Source: Anastatus disparis (lineage: Eukaryota; Arthropoda; Insecta; Hymenoptera; Eupelmidae). From it: 64,000 nt of DNA. The first letter of the stretch is position 1. Every line of letters begins with the position of its first letter. Where the stretch lies: positions 7,071,501 through 7,135,500 of the forward strand of contig JAFFSR010000218.1 of assembly GCA_017163975.1 (NCBI GenBank), given 5' to 3'. A program made the position numbers and the translations under genes. Below, one piece after another: positions 25,951-39,357 of the stretch. The notes under the pieces are model-generated. The model was not told the origin of the DNA, did not search any database, and saw only the letters and a program-made list of their open reading frames with translations.

Positions 25951-28900
25951 GACATCTGCTTATGTAACACGGCGCGCGTGTGTGTAAACGTCGTCGAGGT
26001 GTTTCTCAACGGGGGTGTTAGACACCTTTCTATTTTCTTTCTTTTCTTTTTCTTCTATTCTCCAGAAGAGAAAGAAGCTGTCTGAAGAGAAAGAGATGTT
26101 TCGTCGAGGAATTTAACTTTCCTTTGTCTTTCATCCTTTTTTTCGTGTCAAGTTGAAGGGAACGGCGTTAATTATTTTTGTTTTTACAAAATTGATAATT
26201 TTGTATCGATGATTAATGATTTGAAGTTTGAAATTTCGTATTGATAGATTTCAAAAATTGGTTAAATATTTGCATTCTTTCATTCAAATTTACATAAAAG
26301 TAAAAAAGTATTAAAAAAAATAGAAAACTTAAAATTCCAGTATAAAACTACTCGTACAAATGTCAAAGTAACGGACACGAAAATAAAGTTAAAAAATTTT
26401 AAATTTTAAAGATTTAACTTCGCGATAGTAAAATCATAAGAAAATTACAACTTGACATTAAAGAACGAAGTTAAAAATGAAATCAAGTCCAGGGGCTTTA
26501 TGGAAAAATGACGAAATAAAAATGCAAAAAAGACAAAATTGTATATTTGTTTAACCTTTATTTTATTTTTATTGAGATACTTTCGCGATATATCAAAACT
26601 TCCTTGAAGCCGCAGGTGTAAAGTATTTTCCAGTTTCTTTTTTTTTTTCAAAAAAAAAACAAAAAATTGTAAAACTAGATTATTAAATTTTATTTTTCTC
26701 TATTTTAAACAGATCGGCTCAAGATAGCAAATAAAAAATTCCTTTAAATTTCATGCCTTTCATTGAGTGCCAAAAGGCCGGATTAATAATAAATTCCTTA
26801 TCAATGAATGGCATCGTATACATGTGTATAGAAATAACCTTATAACTTAAAAAAAAGAAAGAAAGAAACAAAATTCTGCCTTAACATACCTCAAAATCGA
26901 CAAACAAAGTGAGAGATTCAAGAAATAAAGAAAATGAAGAAATCGTCGATTAATTTAAATCCAGTGCGTAAGCGTATACCTGCAGCAAAAAGCAAAAAAA
27001 AAAAACCATTGCAGATATCCAGAGATAAAATCAGCATCGGTAACAAAAAGAAAGAAAAAGAAAAATCTTCGTATAAAAGAAGCGGGGGATTTCGGCACGC
27101 GACCATAAGGAGAAGAAAGGCGAAGAAGAAATGAGAAAATAAGAAAAGAAGTCAAGGACAAGAAGCAAAGAAAAAAAGAAAGAAGGAACGAAGAAGAAGA
27201 GGAAAAAAATCTTTTTAAGGAAGCTGAGAGAAAAGAGAAGAGACGATAAGTTACGTTAACCTTGGAATCCCTAACCCACATCAAAATGTTAGCCATGTAC
27301 CAAAGTGCCTGCATCTTTTGTATTTTAATGTCAGTTATGTGTTTTAATCATTCTACAAATTGGATTTAAAACTAAGCCCCAATGGAAAGTGGATAAATGA
27401 AGTTGTATCGAAATTTTGTGCGAGAAATCAAAAGTGACGTAATAGGAAGATTTAAGCATCTGCGATGAAAACTGATTTAAATAAAAACTTTTTATTTCTT
27501 TTTTGGTGATTGGTTTATCCAAAGTTAAAGCGATTTCCATCCAATTTTGTTGAATTGTGGAACAAGCTGATTAATTTTAAGTTATTAATTTTGACGATTA
27601 GTTAAATAAATTATTTAGACGAAATTTTAATACAAAGAATAAAATGTTTATGATAAAATAAAATCTTAACTTGCCGTCGAGCCGCGATCGATCCTCTTAA
27701 TAAGATCATAAATAATTTAAACTTCATTAAATTTCCATCAAATAATAAAATTTAGGATATTTAATTGTGTTTTAATTTTTATAAAAGAAAATATTTATTT
27801 ACATTTACATCTTGGAAATTGAGCTAAACTGTCAATCATTGCCCGAAAGTCATCGTCGCACTTCAATGTGATCTTGAAAAATTGCATATATTCACGATGA
27901 ATTATTAAATTAATAAATAATTTGAAGAGGAAAAAAATTAAGTCCGAGCCTTTTTATATTTATAATTATACATTCAATCAATAATTAATGAAATTATGGA
28001 AAATAAGTATAATTTATGAAATTCTATTACGAAAAGTGTCACTTTATCCCGACGCTCGGATCGAGGATATCGGACAATAAATAACTTGTAATATCGCATT
28101 ACAAAGCTCTTTCTTAATTTTTAATTAACATTAATAACACGCTTTTGTAAAGTTTAATAAATTACCATCTCTGATAAAGAAATTAAATTTCGATTTATCC
28201 CGTTTTGTGATCAGAAATAAAAGGATGACGGAGGAAAAAAACTGTTCTATCAAAGCCTCATTTCAATATGATTAACCAGAGGACATCAAATGATAAAGAT
28301 TGTCTTATCTTGTTCCTTGGCTTTTTTTTTCTTAATTTTAAACTCAATCAAACCTGTACGTTCTTTGAAAGAAGAAAAAAAGGAAGAAATAAAAATTCAC
28401 GACGGAAACTTGTTTCTTTTGCCTTAATGATATTATTACCAAAGAATATAAGACATCAGTTATCGACAGCCGTATCTCGGTTATAATTAAAGTGAATTTC
28501 AATTTCAAGTGTATATGATACCGCATACACATGCATATATGTAAAAAAAAGGCGACAAATCAGTAGCGATCGTTAAAGCTGATAATATTCGCACTTTTCG
28601 TTATATATAAGCATGCGTATATGGGATGAAAAATTTTTCGTCGCTGGTGGTAATTTATGAGAGCCGAAACCCGAACGTCTTTAAGATTATCGCAGCGGGG
28701 ATTATTTCCAGATATTTGAAATTAAATTCGCGTGTCTGCACTCTTTAACATGTTAAAATCGAAACTTTTTTTTCTTCTTTAATTCGTCTCTTTTCTTTCC
28801 CTCGTTCTTTTTTGCTTCTTTTCGTATCGGAAATTCTTTAACATGATATTATCTGTTTGTCATTTTGATAAAATTGATGTTGATTTCGCATTGAAATGCG

Positions 28901-31390
28901 AATTGATTTTAAATTGATTCTATTGTGCGTCAAAGAAGAAACTTTTTTTTGCAGGATTATCTTAATACATTTTATACTTTGAATTGATTTAATCATTTTA
29001 TTTAAGGATTATTTTGTGCAACACTGTATATTTACGACCAGTATGAGTTTCGCGATATAAATTATTCGACTGAAAAATTTCATGAAAAATATTTCGAAAT
29101 TGGTCAATAAAAAAAATATTATTTTTAGTTATCAAAAAACGTCAATTGCAACACGAAGCATAACTCTATGTTTATCTACAACAAAAGAAGAAAAAAAAGC
29201 ATTAAAAAAGCACAATGTTTCAACCATACTTTTTTTTAATATTATCTAAATGTCACTCCATTATTCTTCCACATTTACATCTCCATTCTAATCTCCTCCG
29301 CTATTAAAAATAAAAATAATCAAAAAGAAAAAAAAAACTAGATAAACATTATTTAACGTCGTATGCGTACAAAAGTTGATAAAGCCGTTAAAATAAGTAA
29401 TAAGTAAAAAAGTTCATAACTTCCATTTCTAAAGTCTAAGTATCCCCTCCCCCTCCGCTACTAAACATAATGTTAACTCAGAAGCTCCTCCTCTTTCCTA
29501 TCAGCTCTCTCCTTCCTCTCTACTTTTCCTCTATCTCTTAACTTCTCCTCCTCCTCCTCCTTCTCTTCTAATCTTTTATCAGTACATAATTCTACACATA
29601 TACAGTTGTTAACGTAGCGCAGGCGCGTGTCACTCTCTTTTGGGCAGGTGTGTGAGAGTGCGCGCTTCTCTTTTGCATTTAATATTTATACGTTCTATTT
29701 CTTTTCTTTTTTTCTATTTTTTCTCTTTCTCTCTCTCACTCTATACATATTCACATTTTAAAAAGTTGTGTCTCTCAGAGGCGCCGTTACAAGAGAGAAA
29801 GAGAAAAGATTGCGCGGTTATATGTATATATATATATATGTATATAATTCGGAGCACGTCGTCATGAGCCAAGTACAATATGCGGGCTCATTACTAGTTG
29901 GCACGAGCCATATATATTAAACCCAAACGTCGTATAGTCGCTCGTTCTTACACATATAGCACATACGTACTACTCGTTCGTATAGTCCTCGTCGCAGTCG
30001 TCATCCAAAAGAGAACTTGGCACGCGTCGTTCACTTACATATACACATATATACAAATGCATGTATTTTCTAGGGGCACGATTCTTCTTTTTTCTTTCGG
30101 TTTATATGTATATTTTTCTCTTTTGGTTTTCATTTTTATTTATTGTTTTTTTATTTTGCTTGTAAACAGCTGCTGTGCGGCTGATATGTTGCTAGGAGTG
30201 ATGCTCGAGATTATCATGTGCAAGATTATTGGCAAAATTTTATTAAACGTTTGCGAGAATGATTAATCCGTACATCGAAACTGCTTTATTAGTAACTTGA
30301 GCTTAAATTTATAATAAAAATTTGTTTTTTATGAAATTCTAAAGCTTAAAATAAACAAACAAAAAATTTTAAAATTTCTCATTTTTTTTTTTTTTTTTTA
30401 GGATTTTTTAGGGTTGCAAATGATAATTAAAAGAATTTTTTTCGATTGAATTATATTCTTTATTATATATGAAAATTAAATTGGAATTTTTTCAGAATTT
30501 TCTGATCAGTTTTAAATTAATTATAAACAATTATTGAGAAGAGTGGTTTGGTTACTGCATTAACCAAATACAGTCAGCAGTTTAAAACAAAAAAAAAACA
30601 AAAATTGATTATCAGTTCGTTTTTCAAAAAATTTTCTCGAAGAACTAATAGTCATACTTTATATAAATGAAGTTAATTGTATATTTGAAAAACATTGAAT
30701 TTATTTTTGCAAGTTACATATGTCGCTGCGTTTAAATTTAATGATACCCGAGGGACGAGGATTTTAATGGAAATTTTATGCATTGCTTCATTAAATGTTC
30801 ATAAAACTTCATTAATTTTAAGCGCTCAAAATGTATCAATTTTAATGCTCAACTCTGCTCAAAAGTTTGTTTTACAATATTTACATATTTAATTTAAGTG
30901 TGTATTCATTTTTTTTCTTGTACGAAAATTAACATACTTTAAAGAAAAAGAATCTTATCGTATATTGACAAAAAACACGGTTTTACAACCAATCGTTAAA
31001 TGCATAACACTTTCACTTATTTATGCGTATATCACATCAGAAGATAGCTGGAGATCGCGTTTATACGGTATAAGATGAACTTAATGAAAAAGCAAAGAAG
31101 AAAACCGTTTACTCGCGATCATTAGACATCTGTCAACTCTCTGGTTCTCCCGTTAAGATGAAAAATTAAAGATAAAACATCTTCGGCCTACGCAACGCGT
31201 GCGCTTCAGATACAAATGAAAGAAAAGAAAAAGTGAGAGAAGGTAAAAGGTGTGCAAGGGTTATATATATAGTCTCTTTGAAAGAAAAAAAAGAAATTTG
31301 AGAACTTTTTCTTTATATATATGATGTGCTATTGCGATAACGTGCTTAGGAAAATTCATATGAAAGTCGCGTGTGGTGCTTATATACCAC

Positions 31391-31393
<3 letters not shown>

Positions 31394-31444
<51 letters not shown>
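31394..31444. repeat. (TA)n microsatellite
   Basis: About 25 TA units, continuing as imperfect TATG/TATA repeats to about 31466. Confidence 0.95.
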
Positions 31445-31450
<6 letters not shown>

Positions 31451-31928
31451 GTATATACATATATACTTTTTTTCTATTTTTTCCTATAGACGACACAAGC
31501 ATATATGTACACCTGGACTAATGTGGTAAACCACGCTGTTTGTGTATTGCCAATATCTCATAAAAGCTGCGTTAGAGCATCGTTTCTAGGCATACATAAC
31601 GCACATATATACACACAGCACGTGTCTGTACGGTGACATTGTGTCATTTATTCCGATTCTATTTGTACAAAAGTTTTTGCGTAGGTTTTATTATCGAAAT
31701 TTCACGAAAGTATTAAATTATATTTGTAATGTTATTTTGTAAAAACTTATGAAAATAAAATAATCGAACAAATTCTTGTAGTTTTTTTAAAAGGTCGAAA
31801 GTTGAATTTAAAAACATGATGCTGCTACCAAATTTAATAAATAAATTATCTTAAAATTATAAAACAAATCATGTTCTATAAAGTATATTTACTCTCCTGA
31901 TCGGTACCAAACATAATTATATAAAAGA

Positions 31929-32277
31929 GATCGTCAGTGGCTCAGTCGGTAGATCGATGGATTCATAATCTCGAGGATTCGAGTTCGAATCCCGCTCTCG
32001 GCGGCCGATTGATACAAGCATCACTGTATAACGATATATGGTCAATGTCCCAATTGCTACTCGCTGTTAGAAATGAACCTATTACTAACCGCTCAATGTT
32101 ATTTAGATACAAAAAAAAATTTTCAACAATGAACGGCTAGTAATAGGTTCGTGAGTAGCAATTGGGACATTGACCATATATGCTTTGTTCACAAGCAACT
32201 GAAAATCTCCGTCGCTAATTAACATCGTAATGATAGCATAAATACAGCGACGTTAAATAAATTAAAAAAAAAAAAAA
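31929..32277 (+). mobile_element. tRNA-derived SINE, copy 4, interrupted by a nested element
   Basis: The head has an A box (TGGCTCAGTCGG) and B box (GAGTTCGAATCCC), then the usual body and a long A tail. The body is split after CACTGTATAACGATA by a 138-bp inverted-repeat insertion. Without the insert and its duplicated TATA, the SINE is about 207 bp, like the other copies. A 67-codon open frame across the junction is an artefact of the repeats. Confidence 0.92.
32039..32176. mobile_element. Inverted-repeat MITE nested in SINE copy 4
   Basis: Ends TGGTCAATGTCCCAATTGCT and its reverse complement are perfect inverted repeats of about 24 bp, flanked on both sides by TATA (32035-32038, 32177-32180). 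The pairing continues inward (CCTATTACTA against TAGTAATAGG) with a 12-bp gap in one arm, leaving a central loop of about 50 bp. It is non-coding. A TA or TATA target duplication suggests a Tc1/mariner-like mobiliser, as inference. Confidence 0.88.
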
Positions 32278-35200
32278 TTGAATATAAGTATCTAAACAAT
32301 GAGAATTTCTTTAGAAAAATATCTTTTTTTTTGGTGGTGGTTTGATTAAAAAAAATTCAACCGTTTTTGTTCTATGGAGGCTTCGGAGATTACATTTAAT
32401 TTTTATTCGCAACAAAGAAATATTTTCGACGTAATTTTTAATACCTGTAAATTCGCTAAATTTATAATCTAAACAAGTTTTAAATGACGTTTATTAAAAA
32501 ATCGATAACGAAGTCATAGTTATTAAAAAAATTAAAAAATTGCAATTAAATAATAAATTGCAGAATTTCATCACGCGCATTCAAGTTAATTTATTACCAA
32601 CTAAAAAACAATTTTTTAATTTTTTTCAAAGTACATAATGAAAGCTTAAAACAAGACCTTTAAAATGGCATGTTTAGATTATTATTAATGATTTATTTTG
32701 ATGGCCAAAAACATCGATGAAACATAAAAATATTGTTTACCACATCGAAAAAAAGGCTTCGGAGGCTACACAAATTTAACTTATTGATACTTACGAATAA
32801 ATCTAATCGTATTCAAAAATTTTTTTGTATATTCTACATAAAATTTGCTATAATTATGGTGGATTGCAAATTTCTAAGTCTAATAGCAAAGCAGTTACAA
32901 GCAATTACTTTATAATAGTTTTTTTTTAGAATGGCCCAAATAAGCCAAAAATTAGTATGCTTACATAGAGAAAAATATTCTAGTGAAATTACAATATTTT
33001 TAAAGTTTTATCTAGTTTTAATGTTTAATATTGGTTTTTATTATTTTTGCTTTGTGAATTTCGTATCGAATAACGATGCCGTTTAGAAGAGAATGTATAA
33101 AATAATAAAATGCTCGATTAGGTTCTTATCTGGTAAGTCAATTTAATAATCTATTATTAATATTAATAAAAAATGATTAGTTTAAATGCATCATTCACGG
33201 TGGGAAGTGGGAAGCTTTGAGCTTTCGAAACGTAAATAATGTAAATGATTTTTGTTCTTAGGATTAAAAGAGTTTTGTAGGATTTAGCTCGAGGAGACCG
33301 GACAGCCATTATGACCATAAATTACCATAGACAATGGTAAAATTTGTTACAAATAGGATAAAAATAATGAAAACAGTTAAATTTTGAAAAAGCTTAAACA
33401 TCTTTTTCAACGCTACTAACAAAACTTCATCCGCATACGGAATAAAGAATAAAGGAACGAAATGTATCAATATCTCCAAACAAATTGAAAAGTAAAGTTA
33501 TTTTCTTTACAATCATGTTATACACGCCTGTAAAACGATATTATAATAACTATATTCATTACAAATATTATTAATAACCGTCATACATTTATATCACGCG
33601 CTTGCGTTTAAAAAAAAAAATAAAGAGGAGGAGGAGAAGACGTGTTCTGATAACCAAAGCGATGTTTTAATTAACCATTCAAGAAATCCTTGAGAATATC
33701 ATACATCCGATACAATATAAACAGATATACATTTATTTTTTTTTTTTTACATATATACAAATTTCATTGATACCGAAAAAAAAATATTAGAAAACATAGA
33801 ATCTTGATCAATAAATTTGCTTTATTTTCAGCTTCTCCCAACATTTATCATAACGAGATACCAATAATTAAAATTTACAAAAAAGAGAAATGAAAAAAAA
33901 AATAAGAGCTACAAGAGAAGTTAAAGAGAGAAAGAGATAGAGAGCGTATAAAGCCGAAAAATCCCAAGAGATTAAAATTATCCTTACGCGATAAATCAAA
34001 AGTGTCGCACACTCTGATATATACGTATGTATAACGATATACGTGTATACGTATACGAATATTCAAAAGAAGGAGAAAAAAATGTTCACCTCGATTAAAC
34101 CATCCTCGTAAGCTTATACGCATACATGTATGCATATACGTATGTATAAAGACAAAAATACACGCAATTCTCATACTTTGCATTGCAATCAGCGCCGCTC
34201 TCTTTGGGTAATTACATATTTATTTCAATTTCCAAGTCTCGTATGTGCGTACACACATACACAAGTACTTGTATGTATAGATATACATAAGTGTTTTTTT
34301 TCTGTGAAACGTTGATGGATTGAGAAAAACCAGCAAGGGGTCCTTAAAATTCCTTTTTTTTTTTTTAATGTTAACCACAAAAGCTTTATACGTTCTTCTC
34401 TTTTTCTTTTTACTTCTTTTATATTTGATTACTTTTTTTTCTCTCTCTCTTTTCTCTCTCGGTTACCTTATCGTTTTTTGGCACGCGCGTATATGTATAC
34501 GCATAAGCGACGCAACGTAAGAGGATACCTTTACAATACACGTTCCTTACATATTGCGCCCGAAACCTAATATCGCATAATACTGGCGATATAGACGATG
34601 AGCATTGAATTTAAAAGAGAGAAAGAGGAAAGAAAGAGAAGATGATGTTTTTTAAGTCTCTGGAGAGAAGGAGAGTAATAAAGAGATGCATCTCTTATTA
34701 TTGACAAAACGCATTTGATACGTACGCGTCTGGTTTGGCTGCGTATATTGGAATGATTTTCAATGAGGAAGCTTAGTTTTTAAGGGGAATTTCGTGGATA
34801 AAAGTGATATTTTTGAATTATTAGGGCGTAGTTTTGAGGCTCGGGATGTTAATGATGAAGCAATTAATTTCTACGGCAATATTGCAAGGTCATCTTTCTG
34901 ACTTTTAATTGTGATTAATATTAAGACTTTGCATGATTGTACGAGGATTCTTTATAAAAACTTTTTATTTTATCATTCTGTACTGTTAAATTGTTATTAA
35001 TTAAAAAGGATAGATCAAAATTCATTGAACAGTGACGTACAAAAGAAGAGGCCAAATTTTCTGTTTTTACTTAACAGCATTTTATCACTTATATAAAAAC
35101 TATTTGTTTTAATAAGAAAACAGCAGCATTTGTTATACATAAGTATAATAAGAAAATTTCATATAATAAAATAATTTGATCGCCTAATTTTTTAGTAAAA

Positions 35201-35701
35201 TGAAATTTACCAATATTTTATGATAATAATAGGTTATATTAAATTGTTTTGTGATTATTAATAAATTTATTAATTATACTTATATCTAAAGGGGACTGAT
35301 ATTTATTTTTATTAAAAATGAATAAAATCGGAAAGCTGAGCTTCTTAATTGTAAATATGACTAATTATTCATATATGCTATAGTTAAATTACTTACAAAA
35401 ATCGGAATTCCAAAAATTGTGTTTCTGATAAAGCTTTTAATAACTATAAAAAATTATATCAAATATATCAACGAACTAATTTTTGAAACAGTCGCTTCAC
35501 AATATAGTTGTAATGATTGGTATAATCAATATGAGTAACGATTATTTTTTTTTCAATTATTATACCTTATTAAAATTTTCTTGAAAAATTACGTTACAAT
35601 TTAGTTTTCAAAGAAAATTTTAAATAAAATAATAAAACTGTCGAAGTTAATCTAAATACGAATATTAAATTAACAAATAAAAAGATAATTTATTCTTACA
35701 G

Positions 35702-35898
35702 CTGATCATTTGAACGTAAAGCAACGTACGACTATACATGTAAATTTATATTTTACAGCCGTTACAGTACATCCAACTGTCTTCTTAACGCGTGGCCCTA
35801 ATAGAAATAGAAAAATAAAAAAAAAAAAGGAAAAATTGAAAAATCCCGCAGATGCAATTGACGAGTTGTTAAACTCTTCTGAAAGCACCTGTCCCTAT
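35702..35898 (+). other. Candidate internal coding exon, unrecognised
   Basis: An acceptor (TTATTCTTACAG, ending 35701) and a donor (TAT then GTAAGC at 35899) bracket 197 bp that are open in one frame. The frame reads DHLNVKQRTTIHVNLYF..., then a Lys-rich patch, then NPADAIDELLNSSESTCPY. The acidic/Ser end looks protein-like; the Lys patch comes from an A-run. A second acceptor-like TTTTACAG lies inside at about 35751-35758. No matching neighbour exon was found and the protein is not recognised. Chance remains likely in so long a window. Confidence 0.25.
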
Positions 35899-37383
35899 GT
35901 AAGCTTTAAAACGTTAAAGTGATATAGAAGAGAGCGACAAACGATAGTCTGCGAAATAAGAAGAAGAAGAGGAATAAAAATAAGAGAGGATTGCATGATA
36001 TCTGTGCTTACAGTAATTTTACACTGCAGCTGTTGGCTATATGCGGATTTTTTTAGATAAATAAAAGATTGTAACGAGCGTTAAATTTGTATGCGTATCT
36101 TTGGCTTAAATCGATCATTGAAGAGAAAAGAAAATTTATTAATTGGTTTACTGATGACTTTATCACGATCTCATAACTTTATAAACTTTGAAGTAAGATT
36201 TTTTTAAAAAGGATAAAAGCGTAATTATTTTGCTTAAGAGAATGCAGTTCCTGATTAAAATGAAAACAAAAAAGGCTTATAAAGTTTTTAAATAATATTA
36301 TATTGAAATTTCAATAATTTTTCAATTTTTAAACTTAATTATTTAGTTTATGGTTTTGATTGACTTTATTACAAATTAAAATAATTTTAAAAGAAATATA
36401 AAACGATACAGATGTTATACAGGAAAGATAATTGAAAATAATCAAATTTTTTTCATATATGAAATATATTTCATATTTTATTATAAAATTTCGCTGTTAA
36501 AAAAGACATGAAATTTAATACAAAACTGGAAGTTGGTCTCCAGTCTGTGAATTAATTTTACTATATAATTGCATAAAACTGAAAGTAGAAATAAAAACTT
36601 CATTGATGTACTGGAAGCAAAATTCAATTTTTTTTAACAATGTCAATATGGATTACAAAAATACAAATAAAATAAATTCACCAAAAGAAATCATCAATTC
36701 CCCCCAAAAAATTACTAATAAAAGAAACATTAATAAACATCCTCTACCTCTTTTCACCCTTGACAATTAACCTCAAATAAAAGGAGAGAAAAAAAGAGAG
36801 AGAGAGAAAGGTGGGGATCCACATATATATACAGTCATTAAATTCCATCAAATTTTTTCTCCCTTTTATATAGAATATATACACGAAATATACACTAACC
36901 TTGCAATGCAATTTGAGTAATTTAACTCGCATATGGAGAGATGTGTCCGTAACATTTTTCTAGCGCGACGGAATGCCTTATAGCCTGTACACATGACTAT
37001 ACACACAACGATGATGCTGTACAAAGCCGCGACGAATTTGGCCATATTGTGAATGCAGGTACACTTTTTTCTCTCTCTATGTATTTACTAACGAGGGCTT
37101 GATACTTTTTTGCATTCAACACCCCCGCACTTTAGACAGAGAATTTTAACACCAGAAGGAGGTTAATGGATGTTAGTCACGTTTTTAGATTCGGTAATGT
37201 ATCCCTTTATTTTGCATTACTTTGTTCATTTCTGAAATTCATATCGACGAGTTTTGTAATATGATTCATATTTGGGGACATGCTAATTTTTTTGTTAATT
37301 ATTATAAAAATTATAGTAACAAAAAATAATTCAATGAATTTAATTGATTCGTTGACTATGTTTGGTGACTGTAGTAGCCAAGC

Positions 37384-37622
37384 AACTTTTAATAATAATT
37401 GATTGTAATTAATTTTAAGTTAATCCGAAGTTAATTTTGAAAATATTCAAACATAATTTTCATATATGATAGTGAATATATTTTTACCGAAAAAATTTTT
37501 TCAATATTATTTGCGGCCCTGAAGTTTTCCTTTTTTGTTTTTTTCCCCCAGAATTTTATGAAAAAAAACTTTTCAGTTTAAGATTATTTTAAAAAATGTT
37601 GCAGTGTACGGGTTAGTAATTA
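37384..37622 (+). repeat. Unclassified dispersed repeat, second family, copy 1
   Basis: Resembles 52223-52478 in the same orientation. Shared words in order are AATAATTGATTGTAAT, ATTCAAACATAAT, ATATTTTT.CCGAAA, AAAAAACTTTT and GGGTTA. It is diverged with indels. No terminal repeats or coding capacity were noticed. Confidence 0.65.
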
Positions 37623-38778
37623 AATAACTCTTTAATTTTCTTTTATTTTAATTAATTTATAATTAAAAAAATATTTTTGGATTAAAATAAATTAACCAAA
37701 AAAGTGATTATCAAGTACTCTTCAAACATTATCTTTTGCACCAAAAGTATGTCTATAAGCATGAAATTCATTAAAAGGGAAGTTTGATCAATTCACTGTT
37801 TGCTCAAAAATTGTTAAGTCATTCCCCCAAGTTCTAGGTCATTGAATTAATCATTCCTCACGATCATTTTATAAAAAACTATTACCGAAAAATCAATAAT
37901 AAAATTTTCTATTAATGACAAATAAAAAAATGTATTCTCTTCTGGAATTTAATATCCATAAGTCGATTATTCTTGTTACGCTTTATTAAAGCCGTAGTTT
38001 TCTATTATTGTCTTAGTTATGATATAGTTATATTTTTTGGAATTTACCAGGCTAGTTAAGCTACCGGATAATTAAATGATTAATACATTAGGAGTTTCCA
38101 AGTAATAAATTCGATAAAAGTAAAAAAAAAAAAACGAGAACAAGGATTGAAGCGTTTCTTAATAATTTGAATTTCAAAAAAGAATATAAAAATTACGAGG
38201 AAAAGATATTCTTTATTCATTCAAATAAGTAACGAGGTCACTTTTTAATTTCACCGTTACGCTCTGACGTTTTATCGCGTTTATTATAAAGTATCCTCTT
38301 GTCGCGAATTAATTTAACATCTTATTTGAGCGGTTTTATTTAATAAGAAATTATTATTTATGAAAAATGATTTTTCAAGGGTCCAGCAAAAATATTATGC
38401 AACCTCTAGCAACGCGGTATTTTTATTTTAAAAATACGTATTAAATTTTACATTGTAAACATTGTTGATCAAATTTTTTTTCAAAAACTCGCAAAATCAA
38501 ACAGTCGTAAAACAAAAAAATATTTTTTAATCTCTCGGATTCCGATATAAGGTTCCGGTCTAAAAAAAAAAGCGCCAACGTCACATGTATACGCGCAATT
38601 TTGACGAGAGAGAGAAATAACGCGATGAAAAAAAAAAATGTCTCTTAAACAATATGGGAAATCCGCTCTTCTCCAGATAATCAGCCCGTATATACCTACA
38701 ATCATTGAACGTTTATATTTGTTTCGAACATTATCACTTCCAGTTTTCGCGTTTCACCTGCTCTCTCATAAATATATC

Positions 38779-38802
38779 GCACGCGAGCGCGCGCGCGCGC
38801 GA
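38779..38802. repeat. (CG)n-rich tract
   Basis: ACGCGAGCGCGCGCGCGCGC lies in otherwise AT-rich DNA. A similar CG-rich word, CGCTCGCGCGTG, follows near 38816. Confidence 0.9.
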
Positions 38803-39175
38803 AAGAGAGACCCAACGCTCGCGCGTGTATATGTAGCGGGACATCGGAATGACAAAAAAAAAGCAAACGATGTAAAATGTAATTTTTTTTTTTTAATCAA
38901 ATTTATCGGGTTTGAAAAAAATGCGTATAAATAAAAAAAAAAAAATGAAAAAAGAGAAAAATATGCAAAATAAGATATACTCTTGATTTGAAATGTTTTA
39001 ATAAATAGAATTTGTTGTGATTTATATGTCTGTAGAATGAAAATATAATTGATGGGTTAATCTTGTAACGCAGTGGCATCAGTGGTACTGTTATGCACAC
39101 TTTTGATAATTTTTATTTACAAAAAAAAAAGACAGGGTTTAATTTATTGAGATAACCTGTAATTTTTGCTCGTAA

Positions 39176-39357
39176 TGATACAGTATTCAAAAACTACCGT
39201 CACACCTGAAGTGATTCGTAAAATTGCAAACCATATGCTGTTCTTTTCTAACTCAATGGTATTGGATCTTTCATCCTTGTCACAATATGTTATGACGTCT
39301 GCTAAAATAAGACCTCAGATAAAATTTATTTTTAGTAAACTTGAATTACAAAACTGA
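39176..39357 (+). other. Isolated open frame with coding-like composition
   Basis: From an in-frame ATG at 39176 (ATGATACAG) to TGA, about 60 codons read without low complexity (TVTPEVIRKIANHML..., ...LSQYVMTSAKIRP). TGATACAG could instead be an acceptor with an exon starting near 39184. No domain is recognised, and no poly(A) signal or neighbour exon was found. It could be a degraded retrocopy or chance. Confidence 0.15.

Larger units (their letters stand above)
21870..31928. other. Gene-free stretch with a few exon-like islands
   Basis: Mostly AT-rich with low-complexity open frames. Islands described separately lie at 23.7 and 25.8 kb. From 29590 to 30270 the sequence is locally CG-richer, with TATA-like and TA-repeat words and an E-box palindrome (AACAGCTGCTG near 30167). 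I see no defensible gene. Confidence 0.4.

Noticed and set aside
26918..27314. Overlapping frames on both strands, one starting MQALWYMANILMWVRDSK on -
   Set aside because: The start has a possible acceptor (ACAAAAG) but the donor (GTTAAC) is poor. The rest is antisense of an A/G-rich tract.
31937..32140. 67-codon open frame starting MAQSVDRWIHNLEDSSSNP
   Set aside because: It reads through the SINE tRNA-like head and the nested MITE. The same peptide-like stretch recurs in SINE copy 6, so it is repeat-derived.
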